From Acidimicrobiaceae bacterium (lineage in GTDB: Bacteria; Actinomycetota; Acidimicrobiia; Acidimicrobiales; MedAcidi-G1), in contig PBSS01000043.1 of NCBI GenBank assembly GCA_002726315.1, positions 1-54,706 of the forward strand: a stretch of DNA of 54,706 nucleotides. The letters run 5' to 3'. How positions within the stretch are numbered: the stretch's first letter is position 1; the number at the start of each line of letters is the position of its first letter. Positions 17,725 through 26,804 of this stretch are shown here, piece after piece. The notes beneath the pieces were generated by a model. The model did not search any database, was not told the DNA's origin, and saw nothing but the letters and a program-made list of their open reading frames with translations. Made by a program: the position numbers and the translations under genes.

Positions 17725-18536
17725 TCGCCACAATAGTTGCCAAGCGGATCAGGTCCCTGGGGCCGGCCCTCTTGGTGGGTGTGGCTGGCCTCACCCTCTG
17801 GGAACTGGTGGTCCGCGTGTTCCGTATCCGGGAGTTCCTCCTTCCGACACCGTCTTCGATTAGGTCAGAGTTGGTTGACAATTGGTCGATGATGCGTCAT
17901 GCGGTTTGGGAGACTGGCAGGATCGCAGTTAGTGGACTGCTTTTTGGAATCTTTGCCGGTGTGGTCCTAGCATTGGTCACGACTCGCTTCCGGTCACTGA
18001 ATGAGGGCCTCACTCCGTTGGCGGTAGCGGTGAACGCGACTCCCATCGTGGCATTGGCACCCATCTTCAATGCCTGGTTTGGGATCACCGGGACCCTCAG
18101 CAACCAGGCAGTCGTGACAGCCGTTGTCTTTTTTCCGGTATTCATTAACTCCGCCAAGGGGCTCACTGAGGTACATCCTGACGAAATCGAACTTATGCGT
18201 TCTTACGCCGCGAGTGACTGGACAATCATGCGCGAGGTCCGCATTCCGAACGCTCTTCCGTTCTTTGCCAATGCTCTGCGGCTCGTGGCTCCACTCTCAG
18301 TGATTGCTGCCATCATCGCTGAGTATTTCGGAGGTCCTCAGGATCGCATCGGAAACGTGATCACTTCAAACGCTGGCCTTGCTCGATATGACGTTGCCTG
18401 GGCAGCGATTGCAGTTGCTTCGGCACTCGGTTTGGCTCTGTTCGCTGGAGCTTTGATAGTTGAGCGTGTAAGTATGCCCTGGCGCCTCGGTGTCGGGGGT
18501 GGCGATTCAAACAACAATCCCGGGAGGGAAACATGA
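17721..18536 (+). CDS. ABC transporter permease, second subunit
   Basis: A second permease of the same class as the gene at 16074: 271 residues, multiple membrane helices, and an EAA loop at VHPDEIELMRSYAASDWTIMREVRIPNALPFF. The GTG start overlaps the ATPase stop by 4 nt, and the stop overlaps the binding-protein start by 4 nt, so the transporter is one tightly coupled unit. The two permeases share the VELMRSYAA/IELMRSYAA loop motif but differ elsewhere, suggesting an old duplication and a heterodimer. Confidence 0.9.
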   Translation: MIATIVAKRIRSLGPALLVGVAGLTLWELVVRVFRIREFLLPTPSSIRSELVDNWSMMRHAVWETGRIAVSGLLFGIFAGVVLALVTTRFRSLNEGLTPLAVAVNATPIVALAPIFNAWFGITGTLSNQAVVTAVVFFPVFINSAKGLTEVHPDEIELMRSYAASDWTIMREVRIPNALPFFANALRLVAPLSVIAAIIAEYFGGPQDRIGNVITSNAGLARYDVAWAAIAVASALGLALFAGALIVERVSMPWRLGVGGGDSNNNPGRET

Positions 18537-19657
18537 AAAGACAGTTGATTACTCGAATCGTGGGGATGGTGGTGGCGATGACACTTGTTGCTGCAGCTTG
18601 CGGTTCTGATGATGTAGCAGTGGGGACTGGTGACTGTGATTCGGTCGACCAGGTCAGCCTTCAGTTGCAGTGGGTGACTCAAACTCAGTTTGGTGGTTAC
18701 TTTGCTGCGGTTGATCAAGGCATCTACGACAAGTACTGCCTCGATGTCGAAATCCGTGAAGGCGGTGTCGACATCGTTCCACAGCAGCAACTGGCTTCAG
18801 GTGCCACTGATTTCGCGGTCTCATGGGTTCCCAAAGCACTTGTCTCACGCGAGGAGGGAATGGACATAGTTAACGTGGCACAGGTGTTCCAGCGGTCCGG
18901 GACCCTGCAGGTCGCATGGGCTGATTCCGGGATTGATGAGCCAGCCGATTTGGCCGGCAAGGTTGTAGGTAGTTGGGGCTGGGGTAATGAGTTCGAGCTT
19001 CTAGCTGGCTCTCGCAAAGCGGGTGTGAATCCGGACTCCGACTATGAGTTGGTACAGCAGAGTTTTGACATGTTGGCCCTGTTGACAGGCGAGATTGATG
19101 CTGCACAGGCGATGATCTACAACGAATACGCACAGGTGCTAGAGGCAACAAACCCGGCAACCGGTGCCCTGTACACGGCAGACGACCTTTCAGTGATCAA
19201 CTGGAATGATGTTGGAACGGCAATGCTCCAGGACGCTATCTGGGCTGATGGTGCGAAGCTGGCTAACGACGAGCACTATGAGGACATTACGACGCGCTTT
19301 GTGGCCGCTTCGCTCGAGGGTTTCTTGTACTGTCGAGACAACAGCGACAAGTGTGTGGACATTGTTCTTGACAACGGCTCTGCTCTGGGCCGGTCTCATC
19401 AAGCTTGGGAGATGAACGAGATCAACGGACTCATCTGGCCGTCACCTGATGGTATTGGCATGATGGACAAGGGTCTTTGGGACCAGACCATCAGTGTTGC
19501 CACGAGCGAGTCGATCCTGGCTTCGGTGCCCGATTCGGGGGCGTACACAACCAAGTACGCCGAGGCTGCTCTCGATGTCTTGAGAGGTCGGGGTATTGAC
19601 ACCACTGGTAAGAACTGGCGGCCAATCACCGTCAAGTTGAACCCGGGCGGCGAATAG
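18533..19657 (+). CDS. ABC transporter substrate-binding lipoprotein (NMT1/THI5-like)
   Basis: The extracytoplasmic binding protein of the importer, 374 residues. The signal peptide (KRQLITRIVGMVVAMTLVAA) ends in lipobox VAAAC, so Cys23 should be lipidated. The mature protein opens with SLQLQWVTQTQFGGYFAAVDQGIYDKYCLDVEI, the classic NMT1/ThiY/SsuA-like start, and ASGATDFAVSWVPKAL is the expected substrate-contact region. Family members bind hydroxymethylpyrimidine, sulfonates, nitrate or pyrimidines; the neighbouring dihydropyrimidinase pathway makes a pyrimidine the best guess. It is unusual but not rare for the binding protein to be the last gene. A strong hairpin follows at 19680. Confidence 0.9.
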   Translation: MKRQLITRIVGMVVAMTLVAAACGSDDVAVGTGDCDSVDQVSLQLQWVTQTQFGGYFAAVDQGIYDKYCLDVEIREGGVDIVPQQQLASGATDFAVSWVPKALVSREEGMDIVNVAQVFQRSGTLQVAWADSGIDEPADLAGKVVGSWGWGNEFELLAGSRKAGVNPDSDYELVQQSFDMLALLTGEIDAAQAMIYNEYAQVLEATNPATGALYTADDLSVINWNDVGTAMLQDAIWADGAKLANDEHYEDITTRFVAASLEGFLYCRDNSDKCVDIVLDNGSALGRSHQAWEMNEINGLIWPSPDGIGMMDKGLWDQTISVATSESILASVPDSGAYTTKYAEAALDVLRGRGIDTTGKNWRPITVKLNPGGE

Positions 19658-19679
19658 CCGTCCATCCTTCCGGGTGAAC

Positions 19680-19718
19680 CGGGCGGCCCAACCTTGCTTT
19701 GCAGGTTCGGGCCGCCCG
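19680..19718 (+). terminator. Strong hairpin terminator-like structure after the ABC operon
   Basis: A left arm CGGGCGGCCCAACCTTGC pairs with a right arm GCAGGTTCGGGCCGCCCG around a TTT loop. The outer 10 bp are perfect and the inner part pairs with one bulge on each side. There is no long T-tract, only TAGTTTCCC further on, as is common in high-GC actinobacteria. It lies 22 bp after the binding-protein stop. Confidence 0.75.
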
Positions 19719-19799
19719 CCTCCCGGCTGTAGTTTCCCTCGTCTGTTTGTTCATCCGTCCATCTAGGGTGGATTGATCGACACGGGCGAGGATTAGTTG

Positions 19800-21206
19800 G
19801 TGGAGCAGCGGGAAATAGTCCAGGCGGACAGGCGGGCTTGGATGGCTCTTACGGTGTCTACCCTTGCTGCGTTATTGACCGTTATCGACATTTCGATAGT
19901 GAATGTGGCGTTCCCATCAATTCGGCAAGACCTGGGTGCCACGGAGGCGGGTCTCTCCTGGATACTTTCTGGCTACTCGGTGGCCGTCGGAGCTTTTCTC
20001 CTCCTAGCCGGGCGGATAGCCGACAAGGAGGGTCGACGTCGCCTCTTCATGGTCGGGGTGGCGGTGTTCCTCGTCGGTTCACTTGCATCCGGGCTGGCAC
20101 CCTCTACCAGTTGGTTGATTGCCTCAAGAGTGGTTCAGGGAATCGGTGGGTCGATCCTCAGTCCTGCCTCGCTGTCGATGGTCCTTCCCGAGTTCCCCCA
20201 CGAACGCCACTCGACGGTCATAGGGGTCTGGGGGGCGTCTGCTGCTCTCGGTGCGGCGGTTGGGCCATCCTTTGGTGCGGTTCTGATTGACACTCTCTCC
20301 TGGCGATGGGTATTTCTCGTGAATGTTCCGATCGGGTTGTTCATACTTGTTCTCACACCCCACTTCGTCCGAGAGTCAAGGGACTCAGAGGCCACAGGTC
20401 GCTTCGACTTGCTCAGTGTGCCGGCTGGGACGCTGGGAGTGGCCTGCATCCTGTTGGCCGTGGTTCAGGGGGGTGACTGGGGATACCGGTCTGGCCCGAC
20501 AGTTCTCATAGCTGCAGTGGGCTTGGTCTTCATCGGAGTCTTGGTTGTTCGCTCGATGACCCATCAACACCCTCTCCTCGACCTCGGGTTGTTCCGGTTC
20601 CGTTCCTTCTGGTCGGCTGCCACTGGTCAGGTCTTCTTTGGAACAGCGTTCATCGCCATTGTTTTGTTCAACACCCTGCTGCTGCAGGAGTTGTGGGCTT
20701 GGTCGGCATTGGCAGCTGGGTTCGGGGTGGTACCCGGCCCTGCCCTGGCGGCGATCCTGGGTGGACCCGTGGGCTCGGTGGCGAACCGGATCGGCCACAG
20801 GAACCTCCTTGTCGTTGGCAGCCTTTCGACAGCCGCTTCACCCCTGCTATTGCTGATGAGAGTAGGTACGGATTCCAACTATCTGGGAACCCTGTTACCC
20901 GCGTCCCTCTTCCTTGGGGTCGGTGTGGCTTGTTCATTTGCCACCTTTGCCTCGTTGGGTCTGAAGGAGGTGCCTGCTTCTCGCTACGCCACTGCCAGTG
21001 CCACACTCCGCACTACATCACAGGTCGGCTTTGCCAGTGGCGTGGCGATCGCGATAGCGGTATTCCAGACTGGAACAGATCAGGGAATTCTGGTTGCGTT
21101 CGAAAGGGCCTGGATGTTCATGACGGTGACCCTGATTGCGGGGGCATTGTTTTGTGCGTTTGCGTGTCCTTCGAGGGAGCAGATCCGGGGCCTAGTTGTC
21201 CACTAG
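19800..21206 (+). CDS. MFS transporter, DHA2 (EmrB/QacA) type
   Basis: A drug:H+ antiporter-like inner-membrane exporter of about 468 residues with around fourteen predicted helices. Visible motifs are TVIDISIVNVAFPSIRQDL in the first helix (the DHA2 motif with the acidic residue), motif A as GRIADKEGRRRLF, and motif C-like GAAVGPSFGAVL. The frame can start at TTG 19797, but GAGGA at 19788-19792 is better spaced (7 nt) for GTG 19800. It converges on the cytochrome P450 with 12 bp between stops and has no clear link to the catabolic clusters on either side. Confidence 0.9.
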   Translation: MEQREIVQADRRAWMALTVSTLAALLTVIDISIVNVAFPSIRQDLGATEAGLSWILSGYSVAVGAFLLLAGRIADKEGRRRLFMVGVAVFLVGSLASGLAPSTSWLIASRVVQGIGGSILSPASLSMVLPEFPHERHSTVIGVWGASAALGAAVGPSFGAVLIDTLSWRWVFLVNVPIGLFILVLTPHFVRESRDSEATGRFDLLSVPAGTLGVACILLAVVQGGDWGYRSGPTVLIAAVGLVFIGVLVVRSMTHQHPLLDLGLFRFRSFWSAATGQVFFGTAFIAIVLFNTLLLQELWAWSALAAGFGVVPGPALAAILGGPVGSVANRIGHRNLLVVGSLSTAASPLLLLMRVGTDSNYLGTLLPASLFLGVGVACSFATFASLGLKEVPASRYATASATLRTTSQVGFASGVAIAIAVFQTGTDQGILVAFERAWMFMTVTLIAGALFCAFACPSREQIRGLVVH

Positions 21207-21218
21207 TCTGACGGCTGG

Positions 21219-22433
21219 TCAGGCTGTTGTTCCGAGGCTGACTGGAAGGATGCCGCGACCCCTCAGGATGATCCGGGCGTTGATAGTTGGTTCCTCGACG
21301 AGGGCGAGCTCCGGGAATCTTCGGACAAGGCGGGAGATGGCAATCTGACCCTCCATGCGGGCAAGGGCAGCACCAAGGCAGTGGTGTACACCACTGCCAA
21401 AGGAGACGTGTCGGGCTGCATCGTCGCGGGTCAAGTCGAGGTCTGCGGCAGTGTCACCCCAGAATGCCTCGTCCCTGTTGGCACTGCCGAGGGCAGTCAG
21501 GACTAGCTCGTCTGCCGCCACCTCGATACCACCGATGACCGTGTCCTGCGTGAGGCGTCTACCAGAGGTCTGTACAGGGCTGTCGTAGCGGAGGAGTTCC
21601 TCAGTCATGGTCTCGTCGTCGACCTGTCCGGTCCGAGCCAATTCAAACTGCTCTGGGTGACAGAGAAGGGCGTGGGTCCCGTTGCCGATCAGGTTCACAG
21701 TCGTTTCGTGGCCGGCTATGAACAGCAGACCCACCATGGAGAGGAGTTCATCGCTGTCTAGCCGGTCACCTTCCTCCTCGACCTGGATGAGGCCAGTGAG
21801 TAGATCATCGGCCGGTTCGCGACGTTTCCATTCGATGGCTTCTGTTAGGTAGGCATCCATCCTTTGGCCAGCACTCACCGCCGCTGCCACCTGTTCAGGG
21901 GTTAGGAACGGTTCCAGGGTCTGGGTGAGGGCTCCGGACCATTCTCTAACCTTGACCGTGTCGGCCTCTGGCAGGCCCAGCATCGTGTGGATGACGGTGA
22001 AGGGAACTACGAATGCGTAGTCGGCGATCAGATCGATGATCTCGCGACCTGTCAGGGCATCAAGCAGTGAATCCACGATCAACTCGGTCTGAGAGCGCAT
22101 CTTGTTGATGGAACGGGGTGTGAACGTGCGCTGGACCAGTTTGCGTAGCCTGGTGTGGTCCGGTGGGTCCAGCCCCAGGATCGATGGTGCCCTTTCCATT
22201 CTCCTTTGCTCGAGTGGTTCCATGTGGTCGGGAACAACTCCAGAGGAACTAGAGCGCTTCACCGAGGTGGTCGGATCCCGAAGAACTTGGTAGGCATCGT
22301 CGTAGCGGGAGACGATCATTGGGCCGAATGGTGTGCGGTGGACCGGATCTTCGGATCGAAGGCGCGCGTAGTGGGGATAGGGGTCTCGGAGGAAGTCAGG
22401 GTCCAATGGGTTCCACGAGGGTGTATCGGTCAT
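21219..22433 (-). CDS. Cytochrome P450
   Basis: A soluble bacterial class I P450 of 404 residues needing separate ferredoxin and reductase partners, none of which is in the window. Key features are the I-helix oxygen-activation motif AGHETT (240-245), the K-helix Glu279-x-x-Arg282 in EELLRYDSP, and heme ligand Cys352 in FGSGVHHCLGAALAR. The sequence resembles actinobacterial CYP107/CYP142-like enzymes in general style, but the subfamily and substrate cannot be assigned. It lies 76 bp after the metF-like stop on the same strand and might be read through from the fhs-metF transcript. Confidence 0.94.
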   Translation of the reverse strand: MTDTPSWNPLDPDFLRDPYPHYARLRSEDPVHRTPFGPMIVSRYDDAYQVLRDPTTSVKRSSSSGVVPDHMEPLEQRRMERAPSILGLDPPDHTRLRKLVQRTFTPRSINKMRSQTELIVDSLLDALTGREIIDLIADYAFVVPFTVIHTMLGLPEADTVKVREWSGALTQTLEPFLTPEQVAAAVSAGQRMDAYLTEAIEWKRREPADDLLTGLIQVEEEGDRLDSDELLSMVGLLFIAGHETTVNLIGNGTHALLCHPEQFELARTGQVDDETMTEELLRYDSPVQTSGRRLTQDTVIGGIEVAADELVLTALGSANRDEAFWGDTAADLDLTRDDAARHVSFGSGVHHCLGAALARMEGQIAISRLVRRFPELALVEEPTINARIILRGRGILPVSLGTTA

Positions 22434-22509
22434 GCACTCCCATTCTCACCCAACTTTGGACCTGAGACTCCATTCGGGAAGCTGATCAGTTGTCCGTGGA
22501 GTAGTCGTC

Positions 22510-23424
22510 TCAGCACTCCAGACCAGCGAGGGTCTTTTGACGCCAGTCCTCGGTTGTGTCAACGGCATTGAACGTGAAGCAGTGGACACCGGTGATACCA
22601 AGCTCGGTGGCCCTCTTTGACAATGGAGCAATTAGCTTGTTGGGGTTGTAGCCACCGGGTGAAAGTAGTCGGAGTACCGAAGTGCGGTTTTTCTTCAGGT
22701 AGCGAGCCGATGTGCCGATTCCTAGCCGCATTGAGATTGTCAACAGCCGGGTACGATCCACTGCTCCGGGTACTCCCAGGTGGCAGGGAAGAGTTACACC
22801 GGCAGAGCGTCTGTCTGCCAGCCAACTGCCGATCTTCTGGTGGTCAAAGCACATCTGGGTGGACATGTAGCCCTCAAGGCCTGCCGCGGCGATGAGTTCC
22901 TGTTTCTCGAGGAGGGCAGCAACGAGAGCGTCATCTGGGATGGTGCTGTGGCCATCCGGGTAGGAACCGATGCCGACCACGTCGATGTCTGGCTTCCGGT
23001 CAAGGAATGATCGGAGGAAGGCTGCAGCGTCGGTGAATGGTCCGTGAGGCTCGGCATCTCCACCTATGAAGAGAACCTTCCTTATCCCGAGTCCGGTGAT
23101 GCGGGCGAGAATCTGGTCCACATGGGCCTCACCCTCGACCATGCGGGCCGCAAGGTGGGGAATCGTCGAAAAGCCATAGTTTCCTAGCCGCTCACAGAGA
23201 TCCAGGGTGTCCTCGATCGTCTTGTTAGGGGAACAGGTCATGGAGACTGTTGATCCGGTCGGAACAAACCGGATCTGGTCATCCAGGCTCTTGAGCGGGA
23301 TCAACTCGAAGGTCATTCCCTCGAGCAGGTGCCTGTGGACTTCACGGTCACTCTTTGCCAGAGTCGGTCGTCGACGCTTCGGTTCCTTTGGCGACTCCGA
23401 GGTGGAGTTGTCGGTGAACGTCAA
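22510..23424 (-). CDS. metF: Methylenetetrahydrofolate reductase-like protein
   Basis: A MetF-family flavoprotein TIM barrel of 304 residues, interconverting methylene-THF and methyl-THF. Family-like features are STVSMTCSPNKTIEDTLDLCERL near the N-terminus of the barrel, IPHLAARM, VLFIGGDAEPHGPF, VGIGSYPDGH and QMCFD. The frame extends upstream to 23577, but it then lies over fhs in another frame. A TTG at 23424 overlapping the fhs stop (TTGA) gives an exact 4-nt coupling and is chosen. In this methyl-oxidising context it would run as a methyl-THF dehydrogenase; the electron acceptor is not evident. Confidence 0.85.
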   Translation of the reverse strand: MTFTDNSTSESPKEPKRRRPTLAKSDREVHRHLLEGMTFELIPLKSLDDQIRFVPTGSTVSMTCSPNKTIEDTLDLCERLGNYGFSTIPHLAARMVEGEAHVDQILARITGLGIRKVLFIGGDAEPHGPFTDAAAFLRSFLDRKPDIDVVGIGSYPDGHSTIPDDALVAALLEKQELIAAAGLEGYMSTQMCFDHQKIGSWLADRRSAGVTLPCHLGVPGAVDRTRLLTISMRLGIGTSARYLKKNRTSVLRLLSPGGYNPNKLIAPLSKRATELGITGVHCFTFNAVDTTEDWRQKTLAGLEC

Positions 23425-25136
23425 CTCAGACCCACGATCTCGCCATTTTCGTCGATGTCTATACCCGAGGCTGCTGGCATCTTTCCGAGTCCGGGCAATG
23501 TGCGCATGTCTCCGCAGATCGGATAGATGAACCCGGCACCAATGCTTGCCCGCACCTCCCTTACCGGAAGCCTCCATCCGGTGGGAGCTCCCTTGAGGGT
23601 CGGATCAGACGAGATCGAGAGGTGAGTTTTTGCAATGCAGATGGGTAGGTCGCCGAATCCGTTCGTTTCGAAGGTATCGATCTGCTTGTCGGCTTGGGGT
23701 GAGAAGTCGACGCCGTCAGCACCGTAGATCTTGTCCGCAACTGTGCGGATCTTGTCGCGAAGACTCATCTCATCGGGATAGAGGACCTTGAAGTCGCTTG
23801 TTTCGTCACAGGCCTCGGCGACTGCAGCTGCCAGGTCGGAAGCACCCGCGCCACCGTCGGCGAAGTGCGTTGTGGCTGCGGCCCTGGCGCCATACTCGGC
23901 GGCGATCTCGTGGATCGCGGCGATGTCAGCACTGTGGTCGCCGGGAAAAACGTTGATTGCTACGACCGGGGACACGCCATGTACGGTCATGTTCTCGAGT
24001 TGCTTGCGCAGGTTGTCCCCACCCTGGTGGACCTCATCGGGGTTCTCCACAAGTAGTGCTTCTGGAAGGGGCTTGCCGGCGACGATTCTGTGGTTTCCGG
24101 AGTGCGCCTTGAGGCCACGGACCGTAGCGACCAGGACGGCTGCATCGGGAGCCATACCAGAGATGCGGCACTTGATGTTGAAGAACCGTTCAGCTCCCAT
24201 GTCGGCACCGAATCCGGCCTCAGTGAGTAGGTAGTCGCCGGTGCGGATACCTATCTGGTCGGCGATGATCGACGAGTTGCCGGTGGCGATGTTGCCAAAT
24301 GGCCCACAGTGCACTAGTGCCGGCGTGCCCTCAAGGGTCTGCATCAGGTTGGGCTTGATGGCCTCTTTCAAGATTACGGTCATCGCCCCCGCTACCTGGA
24401 GATCCTCGGCTGTTATCGGTGTGCCAGTCCTGTCGTAGCCGACGACGATGCGGCCCATTCGGGCTCTCAGATCGGCAAGTGACGTACACAGGGCAAGGGC
24501 CGCCATCACCTCAGATGCAGCGGTGATGTCGAATCCGGTCTCGCGAGGTATGCCGTCGAGGCGCCCACCAAGGCCCACAACAATATTGCGCAGGGCCCGT
24601 TCATTGATGTCGAGTACCCGTCTCCACGTGACGCTATGGGGGTCCAGGCCCAGTTCGTTGCCATGGAAGAGGTGGGCATCGAGCATTGCTGAGCACATGT
24701 TGTGGGCAGCCGTGACAGCGTGCATGTCGCCTGTCAGGTGAAGGTTGAGCAACTCCATTGGAACGACCTGGCTATAGCCGCCTCCGGCGGCACCACCCTT
24801 GATTCCAAATGTGGGACCCATAGACGGCTGCCGGATCGCGATCGTTGCCCGCTTGCCTATGTGAGAAAAGCCCTGGCCGAGACCCACAACTGTGGTCGTC
24901 TTTCCCTCGCCCAGTGGAGTTGGGGTGATTGCCGAGACGACGACGTACTTCGCTCTGGGCTGTTCGGCCATGTCTTCGATGGCACCTAACTTGACCTTTG
25001 CGGCACCGTCACCGTAGGGCTCAAGGTATTTGGTTGGGATGCCGGCGCTTTCGGCCACCGTCGTCAAGGGGAGCAGGCTTGCAGCGCGGGCGATTTCCAG
25101 ATCGGAAGGGAACGTCATTGTCCTCTTGCTTTCCAT
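23421..25136 (-). CDS. fhs: Formate-tetrahydrofolate ligase
   Basis: Interconverts formate, THF and ATP with 10-formyl-THF, ADP and phosphate; in reverse it makes ATP during one-carbon oxidation. The 571-residue protein shows the P-loop TPLGEGKTTT, IRQPSMGPTFGIKGGAAGGGYSQVVPMELLNLHLTGDMHAV, and the C-terminal ICGDMRTLPGLGKMPAA, all hallmarks of the family. The first ATG is at 25136; a second at 25118 has GAGGA close before it, so the start is uncertain by 6 codons. The upstream gap to the mttB-like stop holds operator-like boxes, so fhs-metF likely has its own promoter. Confidence 0.96.
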   Translation of the reverse strand: MESKRTMTFPSDLEIARAASLLPLTTVAESAGIPTKYLEPYGDGAAKVKLGAIEDMAEQPRAKYVVVSAITPTPLGEGKTTTVVGLGQGFSHIGKRATIAIRQPSMGPTFGIKGGAAGGGYSQVVPMELLNLHLTGDMHAVTAAHNMCSAMLDAHLFHGNELGLDPHSVTWRRVLDINERALRNIVVGLGGRLDGIPRETGFDITAASEVMAALALCTSLADLRARMGRIVVGYDRTGTPITAEDLQVAGAMTVILKEAIKPNLMQTLEGTPALVHCGPFGNIATGNSSIIADQIGIRTGDYLLTEAGFGADMGAERFFNIKCRISGMAPDAAVLVATVRGLKAHSGNHRIVAGKPLPEALLVENPDEVHQGGDNLRKQLENMTVHGVSPVVAINVFPGDHSADIAAIHEIAAEYGARAAATTHFADGGAGASDLAAAVAEACDETSDFKVLYPDEMSLRDKIRTVADKIYGADGVDFSPQADKQIDTFETNGFGDLPICIAKTHLSISSDPTLKGAPTGWRLPVREVRASIGAGFIYPICGDMRTLPGLGKMPAASGIDIDENGEIVGLS

Positions 25137-25141
25137 TATCG

Positions 25142-25155
25142 GGTCTGTTCAGACC
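25142..25155. repeat. Small dyad GGTCTG-TT-CAGACC before fhs
   Basis: A perfect 6-bp inverted repeat with a 2-nt centre ends 5 bp upstream of the fhs ATG at 25136 (minus strand). It could be an operator or a short leader hairpin that affects translation; it is also short enough to be chance. Confidence 0.35.
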
Positions 25156-25186
25156 GGCGAGATCCTAACTTCTGGTAACAGCTGTT

Positions 25187-25223
25187 CACCCACATTCCGG
25201 GACCAGGTTCCACGATGCGGGAT
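25187..25223. promoter_or_regulatory. Two IclR-operator-like boxes upstream of fhs
   Basis: CACCCACATTCCGGGAC (25187-25203) and GTTCCACGATGCGGGAT (25207-25223) each match about 13 of 17 positions of the dyad TTCCCRCAWTGYGGGAA seen in best form at 31626. Their starts are 20 bp apart, about two helical turns, and they lie 50-90 bp upstream of the fhs start on the minus strand. This suggests that the IclR protein at 31689 also controls fhs-metF. The assignment is by eye. Confidence 0.55.
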
Positions 25224-25262
25224 GTATCGATTGGATCTAGTAGTGGCTTTCAACCGACTCTG

Positions 25263-26804
25263 CTACCCGGTTTTGTCCCGGAGACTTTCCTTGCGACGGG
25301 CAATGAAGTCCAGTAACGCTTCGTCCACTGCTTCGTCCAGCAGCGGAGTTTCGTAGTCGGCGAGCACTTGCTTCCAGATGCTGTTCGCCCGTTGAGTGGC
25401 CGTAAGGCTACCTTCATCTTCCCATTGCTCGAAGGAGTCGTTGTTGGCGATTTCAGAGCGAGCAAAGGCAGTCTCGAAGTTGACCAAAGTGTGTGCAGTA
25501 CCCAAGAAGTGCTGACCCGGGTCCACTTCCCGGAGGGCATCCATCGCCTGGCCGTTCTCAGACAGGTCCACGCCTTCTAGCAACTTGCCCGCTAGTCCAC
25601 ACTGATCAGCATCCAGGATGAACTTCTCGTAACCCATGGCCAAGCCGCCTTCCAGCCAACCGGCTGCGTGGAGCATGAAGTTGACTCCGGCCATGAGTGC
25701 CGGAATGAAAGTCGCCATGCTTTCCGAAGCGGCCTGGACATCGGGCACCTTCGAAGCACACAGGTTGCCACCTGATCGAAATGGCACCCCCAAGCGTCGG
25801 GCCAGGGCCGCCACGGTGTACAACACAAGGGCGGGTTCAGGTGTGCCAAATGTGGGTGCACCGGTCTGCATTGACATGGAGCTGGCAAATGAGCCAAACA
25901 CCACTGGAGCACCCGGGTTGACCAACTGTACGAAGGCCATTCCAGCTAGGGCCTCGGCAAGGGTTTGGGTTGCAACTCCGGCCACAGTCACCGGGGCCAT
26001 CGCCCCAGCCAGGATGAACGGGCTGATCATCGATGCCTGCATCGAACGTGCGTAGACCTCAGCAGCTCCAAGCATCGTTGCATCCCACGTCATCGGTGAC
26101 GAAGCGTTGATGAGACTCGTCATGACCGTGTTCTCGGCCACAAAATCATCACCGAATGCCAACTTTGCGAGATCGATCGAGTCCTGGGCGTGCCCAGCGG
26201 CAGTCACCGAACCCATGAACGGCTTGTCGCTATAACGGAGGTGCGCATAGACCATGTCAAGGTGACGTTCGGGCACTGGGATGTCCACCGGCTCGACCAC
26301 GGTCCCTCCCGAGAGGTGCATGTGGGGGCTTGCATAGGCGAGCTTCACGAAGTTATTGAAATCCTCCATGGTTGCGTAGCGGCGACCTTTGTCCACGTCG
26401 AACACGAAGGGTGATCCGTAAGCGGGCACGAAAACCGTCGCGTCACCACCCACCATGACACTGCGGGTCGGGTTGCGGGCGTGCTGGATGTAGGTGGCTG
26501 GTGCCGAGGCCTTCACGATCTCCCGACACATGCCTCTGGGGAACCTCACTCGCTCACCAGCCACTTCGGCGCCGGCCTGACTAAGGAGGGTTAGGGCCGG
26601 GGGATAGTCGCGAAAGTCGATCCCGACCTCTTCCAGAATGGTGTCGGCGTTGTGTTCTATCAACTCAAGGCCCTCGTTGGAGACGATCTCCACCGGTGCG
26701 ATGGAGCGGGTCAGGTATGGCTGGACCTCGGTCGGCGCCGACGTCCGTTGAGCCCGTCGTGCTGCTCTGCCACCACCTTGCCGACCTCGGTGCTCCTGGG
26801 TCAT
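25263..26804 (-). CDS. MttB-superfamily (non-pyrrolysine) methyltransferase, probably glycine betaine:corrinoid
   Basis: Predicted to move a methyl group from a quaternary amine to a cognate corrinoid protein. At 513 residues it is a full-length trimethylamine methyltransferase-family TIM barrel (PF06253), with a basic N-terminal extension (GRQGGGRAARRAQR). Typical stretches are DTILEEVGIDFRDYP, AGAEVAGERVRFP, GTVVEPVDIPVPERHLDM and FGTPEPALVLYTVAALARRLGVPFRSGG. The frame has no internal TAG, so pyrrolysine is not used and the substrate should be a quaternary amine rather than trimethylamine. Carnitine-to-betaine genes and a dimethylglycine dehydrogenase nearby favour glycine betaine. Its start overlaps the activator stop by 4 nt. 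Confidence 0.88.
   Translation of the reverse strand: MTQEHRGRQGGGRAARRAQRTSAPTEVQPYLTRSIAPVEIVSNEGLELIEHNADTILEEVGIDFRDYPPALTLLSQAGAEVAGERVRFPRGMCREIVKASAPATYIQHARNPTRSVMVGGDATVFVPAYGSPFVFDVDKGRRYATMEDFNNFVKLAYASPHMHLSGGTVVEPVDIPVPERHLDMVYAHLRYSDKPFMGSVTAAGHAQDSIDLAKLAFGDDFVAENTVMTSLINASSPMTWDATMLGAAEVYARSMQASMISPFILAGAMAPVTVAGVATQTLAEALAGMAFVQLVNPGAPVVFGSFASSMSMQTGAPTFGTPEPALVLYTVAALARRLGVPFRSGGNLCASKVPDVQAASESMATFIPALMAGVNFMLHAAGWLEGGLAMGYEKFILDADQCGLAGKLLEGVDLSENGQAMDALREVDPGQHFLGTAHTLVNFETAFARSEIANNDSFEQWEDEGSLTATQRANSIWKQVLADYETPLLDEAVDEALLDFIARRKESLRDKTG

Noticed and set aside
23425-23577. Upstream extension of the metF-like protein to an ATG at 23577
   Set aside because: The extension lies entirely over the fhs gene in another frame and has no MetF-like sequence; the TTG overlapping the fhs stop is a better start.
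25263-26804. Pyrrolysine in the MttB-like methyltransferase
   Set aside because: The 513-codon frame has no internal TAG, so this is a non-Pyl member of the family and not a trimethylamine methyltransferase of the archaeal type.
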